64,000 nucleotides of DNA from Periplaneta americana (Eukaryota; Arthropoda; Insecta; Blattodea; Blattidae). Shown here one piece after another: positions 37,401-43,400 of this stretch. Below the pieces are notes generated by a model. The model searched no databases. It saw only the letters and a program-made list of their open reading frames with translations, and had not been told where the DNA came from. Made by a program: the position numbers and the translations under genes. How positions within the stretch are numbered: position 1 is the first letter of the stretch; each line of letters opens with the position of its first letter. The stretch spans positions 152,797,955 through 152,861,954 of the forward strand of contig NC_091122.1 of NCBI RefSeq assembly GCF_040183065.1, read 5' to 3'.

Positions 37401-40400
37401 AATCAATCAATCAATCAATTTAGGACATTTCAAAACCAAAGTGGTTTTAGCCTCATTCACGATATATCACCATTCGTCTCTGTTCTCTGCATCTTCTTGT
37501 CGTCCTCCCACTGTACAAAGATTATCATATACTTGGTCCTGCCATCGGAGACGAGGTCTACCAAGAGGTCTCTTACATCTTGGAGAAATGTGTATAGGGT
37601 CGAAAGCTTTACGTAGAAGAAAGTCTTCATCACGCCGTAGAATGTGTCCAAGCCAACGTAGTCTTAGACTTTTTATTAAGGCTTATATGTCCGGATCTTT
37701 ATAAATATCTCTTAGTTACCTGCTGTTCAAAATTCTCCATGTGTTATTTTCTTGAATGGGACCAAAAGTCTTCCTCAAGATTTTGTTCTCAAAAGTAAAA
37801 AGGGATTTTTTTTTTTTTTTTTAATTCAAGTTTCGCGACAATATAGGAGAGTTGGTAGGATTATTGTTTTATAGCATCTTAATTTTGATAATCTAGAAAG
37901 GAGTTTGGAACTAAGCAATTTATCTTAATTGAATCAGAGTTAAAATGTTTATACATATGAGCGAGACCCATTCTATAGACACATTTTATTTCATCGCATA
38001 TTTTGCTTGCTTTTCCCGTTTTTTGCGAATTTGGAAATTTTTTTGCAATAAACGCGATTCTTTTTACGAATATCGCTGAATCATACATTCATCAGTCATG
38101 GAATTTCATTATTTTATTTTCGACAGTGAAACATTCAACATAAGTACGAAAATGGGTTCGTCTTTCTTGTTTTATTACGTGGATAGCATGGCTGCCCAGC
38201 TGTAAAAAACAAAAATCTGTTTTCGTGCATGTGCAATGCGTAGGTTAGTTACACACTAACACAATAAGGAGAAAAGTGTGAAAGATATTTACCACATATT
38301 CACCAAGAGTATGCAGGAAGACTAAGGAATAATGTATTTTAAATGCGATAATCAAGCGGTCTGTCATAGTCTATAAATGAACATAGGCCTAATGTTTTTT
38401 ATATTCACGTGACACTTTTCTCCATCTAGTGTGTAACTGGGAAAATCTGCAAGGGACTGAATGTTTTATTACCCATTTTTTAAAAGTGATTTCCATGTTT
38501 AAATTCAAACTTTTTTTTCACGATTTACATGTTTAAATACCGACTTTTTTCACGATTTACATATTTAAATAACGACTTTTTTTACGAATTATAGTAAGTT
38601 TTGTTTGCCGACTTCGATGTATTATTTTATTCACCATTTTACCGTGTTTCTGCTTATAATGTTCGAACAAACGAACATAGCAAAATGAGAAGTATACTAC
38701 CGCATAGATAAAGGAATCTCATAACCGTAATCATCCACTTGAGACTGATCGGATCTTCAAGGCTGACAAGACAGGACAAAATATGCGTCGAAAACTGCTT
38801 TCTAGCGGCCATTTTATATGCATAACTTGATGAAATCTGAATTAATCAGAATGTTTGAGATATTGATCAATCGAGCACATTGAGATCAACTAACTAAATA
38901 CAAAGAAACAGTGATCCTGAGTAAATTGGACCTTCCAATTTCAAAAAGTAGTATGTTTCATATCACAGCTGCAACAGTTAAACAACATGAGTATGGTGTT
39001 CCAGCAGAATGGTACATTATTTCATTGAGGAAAAGAAGTTCGTGAATAACATTCCACATCAACTGATGGTGAGATCGTGATATCCAGTTACATGGCGTCC
39101 AAATTTTCCACACCTGATGTCCCTCGAATCCTTTGTTTGGTGTTTTGTGATAAATTATATCTGTGCACAACAACCCAGGGTATTGATGACCTCAAGGCAA
39201 AGATTGTCTCAGTTTTTGGAAAAAAATACCCCTGAAATGTTACATCGTCCATGGGAGAAATAAATCTCACAATATGAATTGTGTTGTGTACGCTCTGGTG
39301 GCACATTTTTCCGAGGTTTTCCCCAGCCATAGGGCAAATGCCAGGTAATCTTTTGGTGAATCCTCGGGTCTCACTTCATCTCACTACATCTCGCCAAAAT
39401 ATTGTAGAAAATTGTAAAAGTTGTAAAAATTGTAGTCGTAATCTTGTAAAATTTTGACATGTTCCACATCTTAAAGCTTCGTTGCTAATGTAAGATCTAT
39501 GGAATATAATAAATGAAATGAAAAAAAAAAAAATTGAGGCCCAGTGTGGGCAAATCTTCCATCCTTCTAGAAAGTATTTACAGATTACTGAAAAATAAAT
39601 GGCAACTGTTCTCATGTTACAGAATTTTTTTTATGTCTTCCCAAATGCATTACATTTTAGATAGTTTCAAATTTGTTATGAAATCTTTGGAAAAGTTTGG
39701 ACATTGAGAAAGAGAGTTACAAAATTATTGCCATATATTTTTTTTGGTAGTACTTAGGCAAAATAAGCTGCAGTGAGTTTAAAAAAAAATATATGCAATA
39801 AGTATGTTTTCAGGCATGGGTTGCTCTTTCCCAGGTTTCTTCTTCTTCTTTTTTATGTATAAAATAAAAAATTGTTCTTTGAATTTTCGTTGAATAGTTT
39901 TTACTGTTTCTGTTTTCTTTATGTTCTTCTTTTAAGTAGATTTTCTACATAATGCAGTGTTATTGTTGTTGTTTTCTAATGCCAGGCGTTTGACAATAAA
40001 GTCATTTGACCTCTTGCACTCCAATATTTTTCAAAGATATTATCATAACCAGCCAATGAAGCACAGATTTTGAGGTGTTCCGAATCCATTTCTTGGTTTG
40101 AGTTGCACAATGGGCAGTTAGGGGACTGATATATTCCAATTCTATGCAGGTGTTTGGCCAAACAATCGTGGCCTGTTGCCAATCTAAATGCAGCTACAGA
40201 CGATTTTCGTGGTAAATCGGGAATTAACTGTGGATTTTGATGCAGAGAGTTCAATTTTTTCCCTTGGGATTGTGTTATGAAATTTTGTTTGTTGAAGTCT
40301 AAGTATGTAGATTTAATAAATCTCTTCACAGAGTAATACATAGATTTAGTAACAGGTCTGTAAGTAGCAGTGCTGCCCTTCTTTGCTAAAGCATCCGCAT

Positions 40401-43400
40401 TCTCGTTTCCCAGGATTCCACAATGGGATGGTATCCATTGGAATACAATTCTTTTATTGAGTGATATTAATTGAGAGAGCATTTTAGTTATTTTTGCTGT
40501 TTGAGATGAAGGTGTGTGTTTAGAGACGATTGATAGAGTAGCTGCTTTGGAGTCTGACAGTATAACTGCATTCCTAAATTTATTGATGTGGCATAGAAGA
40601 TTCCTGAGACATTCACTTATTGCAATGATTTCACCATCAAAACTTGTTGTTCCATACCCAAGAGATCTATAAAGTGAGAAGAGACAGCACGTAACACCTG
40701 CTCCGGCACCTTGTTCTCTGGAGATCAAGGATCCGTCAGTGTATAAATGAAGCCAGTTTTGTGGAGGATACCTAATATTAATTGTCTCTAAAAACAATTG
40801 TTTCAGTATTTCAGTGTTTACTTCTGATTTCAGTATTTCTTGTGTTAAATTTAGATTATATTCTATATTTAATAGAGTTAAAGGGTTTACACAAATACAG
40901 TGTAACTTCTATTATCGTCATTAATTTGTTCCACCAAACTGCAATGGTTATGAAAACTACGTTATTGAATTATTGAAACCAATATGTGTCTAATGCCTAC
41001 CCACTTGACTTAATGTGATTCGGATTCCACATATTACAGATAGATGGCGGGATTGTGACCCATTTTCAAGTTGCACACCACTTCGGCCTGCCATGCTGTG
41101 CATAATGGGTGTCTGAGTTATGTCACAATAATATCTATTTATAGAATTAATTCGCAATAATGGAACTGACTTGAAAGGGTTGCAATTGTAAAGAAATGTA
41201 AAGAGAAGTGAAACAAAGAGCAAAAAGCATGCTTCTTATATATTTATTGCATTTGCAATATTTTCATGCCTATAATTGTGACTTTTAATTCAGTGTAACA
41301 CTCGTTAATTTTTAATTATGCTGGAGATTTCATACAGTTTTAAGTAATTTGCTCTTACATTGTTTCCAGGAACCACTTAACTCGGAAGACGATGTCAGTG
41401 ACGAAGACCCATCAGACTTATTTGACACTGATAATGTTGTTGTGTGTCAGTACGACAAGGTTAGTGAAGGCATGATTTATGTTTTAGCTAATAGAGAATT
41501 TTAATAATTATCTTCGTATTGAATGTGGGATAGTAAAATAAATAAATAAATGTGTATAGGGTCAACAGTTAAAGCATCTTTCTTCCATGCAATGTTTGTC
41601 TTGTTCACTAGCTTTTAGCACAGATGGCTAAGTTAGAATCAAGGCCAGCAGGTTAGAGTTCTGTTACATCAATTTTACATGTGTTGTGTTACTGTCTAAC
41701 CACAAAGTATTCCATTTCATCAAGTCTTGTTTTTTTATGCAACTAAACAGTTATATTACCGGTTGTTCTGTATGGTTGTGAAACTTGGACTCTCACTTTG
41801 AAAGAGGAACAGATGTTAAGGGTTTTAGGAAAGTATTTGGTGCTAAGAGGGATGAAGTTACAGGAGAATGGAGAAAGTTACACAATGCAGAACTGCATGC
41901 ATTGTATTCTTCACCTGACATAATTAGGAACATTAAATCCAGATGTTTGAGATGAGCAGGGCATGTAGCACGTATGGGTGAATTCAGAAATGCATATAGA
42001 GTGTTAGTTGGGAGGCCAGAGGGAAAAAGACCTTTGGGGAGGCCGAGACATAGATTGAAAGATAATATTATAATGAATTTGAAGGAGGTGGGATATGATG
42101 CTAGGGACTGGATTAATCTTGCTCAGGATAGGGACCGATGGCGGGCTTATGTGAGGGCGGCAATGAACCTCCAGGTTCCTTATAAGCCATAAGTAAGTAA
42201 ATATTTCCTAACACAATCAGAATGAGAAAGTTCAAAAACAATTTCAAGAAAGATCCCCAGATCAGATAACAAAGTTCCAAGTCACATAGTTATTCATAAA
42301 CTGATGAATAATTTTCGGGAGAGAGGGAATGTACGAGATAGGAAGCCTAGATGTCAGCATGAAGTCCTCACTGATGAATGTTGGGATCACATTGCCTAGA
42401 TAATTCTCCTAGAAAATCACTTCGGCTTTAATTATACAACAATCTGGCATGATCTTGGTGGTCTGGCAGTTACTATACTGGACATTGGATACACATAAAT
42501 TTATGGTATGTCAAGGAATCCTGTCCCTGTTGACCCAGGAGAGGTCACTATATACAGTATCATTTGGGTGGTCGCATACCTGGCATTTGGCTGAGACTAG
42601 TGCAGCATTGTGAGAACACGTGTTTTCTTAAGATTTGGGATTTTCTTTTTATATATCACAATATATATTTTCTTGGAAAAGAATGTCTGTACCTGCTTCA
42701 ATACTTCTTGTCCCTATTTATGTTCAGCTGGCTTTTGTACTGCAAAATACGTATTTTTAATTATTTTAGGAAGGAGGCGGAATACCTGCATTCAAAGAAA
42801 GGTTTAGAAACTTTTAAAAGGAAATAATAAACCTTAATAGGATTAGAAATGTACAGATATTACGAAGGCATGACAATAATTACTCCATCATTACTGAGCT
42901 ACTGGTCTGACAAATATTTTCTCTATTTTGCCATTCATTTTGTATTCAGATAAATCTAATATAATATAGTGAAAATATTTTGAGTTCAATCATAAGATTT
43001 ATCCATTTGCAAATGTTTATTTGCTACAATATGTATAAAGTATTAACGTTTTCACCTTTTTGGCATCATCAGATATGTTAAAACACGTAATCTAGAACTT
43101 GGACAAATTAACGAATATACATTGTAATATACATGACAGGTAAATTTCATGAGTTTTATGTATTATGTAGTTATGAGTAAAAAGTTTTTGTAAAAATGAT
43201 TTCAATTTGGAAGGACAATTGTGATTGTATATACATATAACTCATGTTACAAACATATGTGAATGGTTAAATGACACAAATTAAATTATTGCCAAGTACG
43301 AATATCAGTGATATGAGAGGTTTAAATTGAATTTGTTAATTATGAGTGAAATGGTAATAGCAATAGATTTAAAAGACAAAGTATTATAAAACGATGAGAG

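Larger units (their letters stand above)
35627..41369 (+). other. TFIIA-L intron 4 (5.7 kb)
   Basis: GTATAG to TTTCCAG. Elements within are listed separately. 38645-39295, 39535-39963 and 40905-41369 hold nothing I can name. Confidence 0.8.

Noticed and set aside
39976..40797. 273-codon open frame as a possible host RNase H gene
   Set aside because: The RNase H order followed by a CCHC finger is LINE ORF2; the same C-terminus occurs at 18300-18622 with a target duplication.
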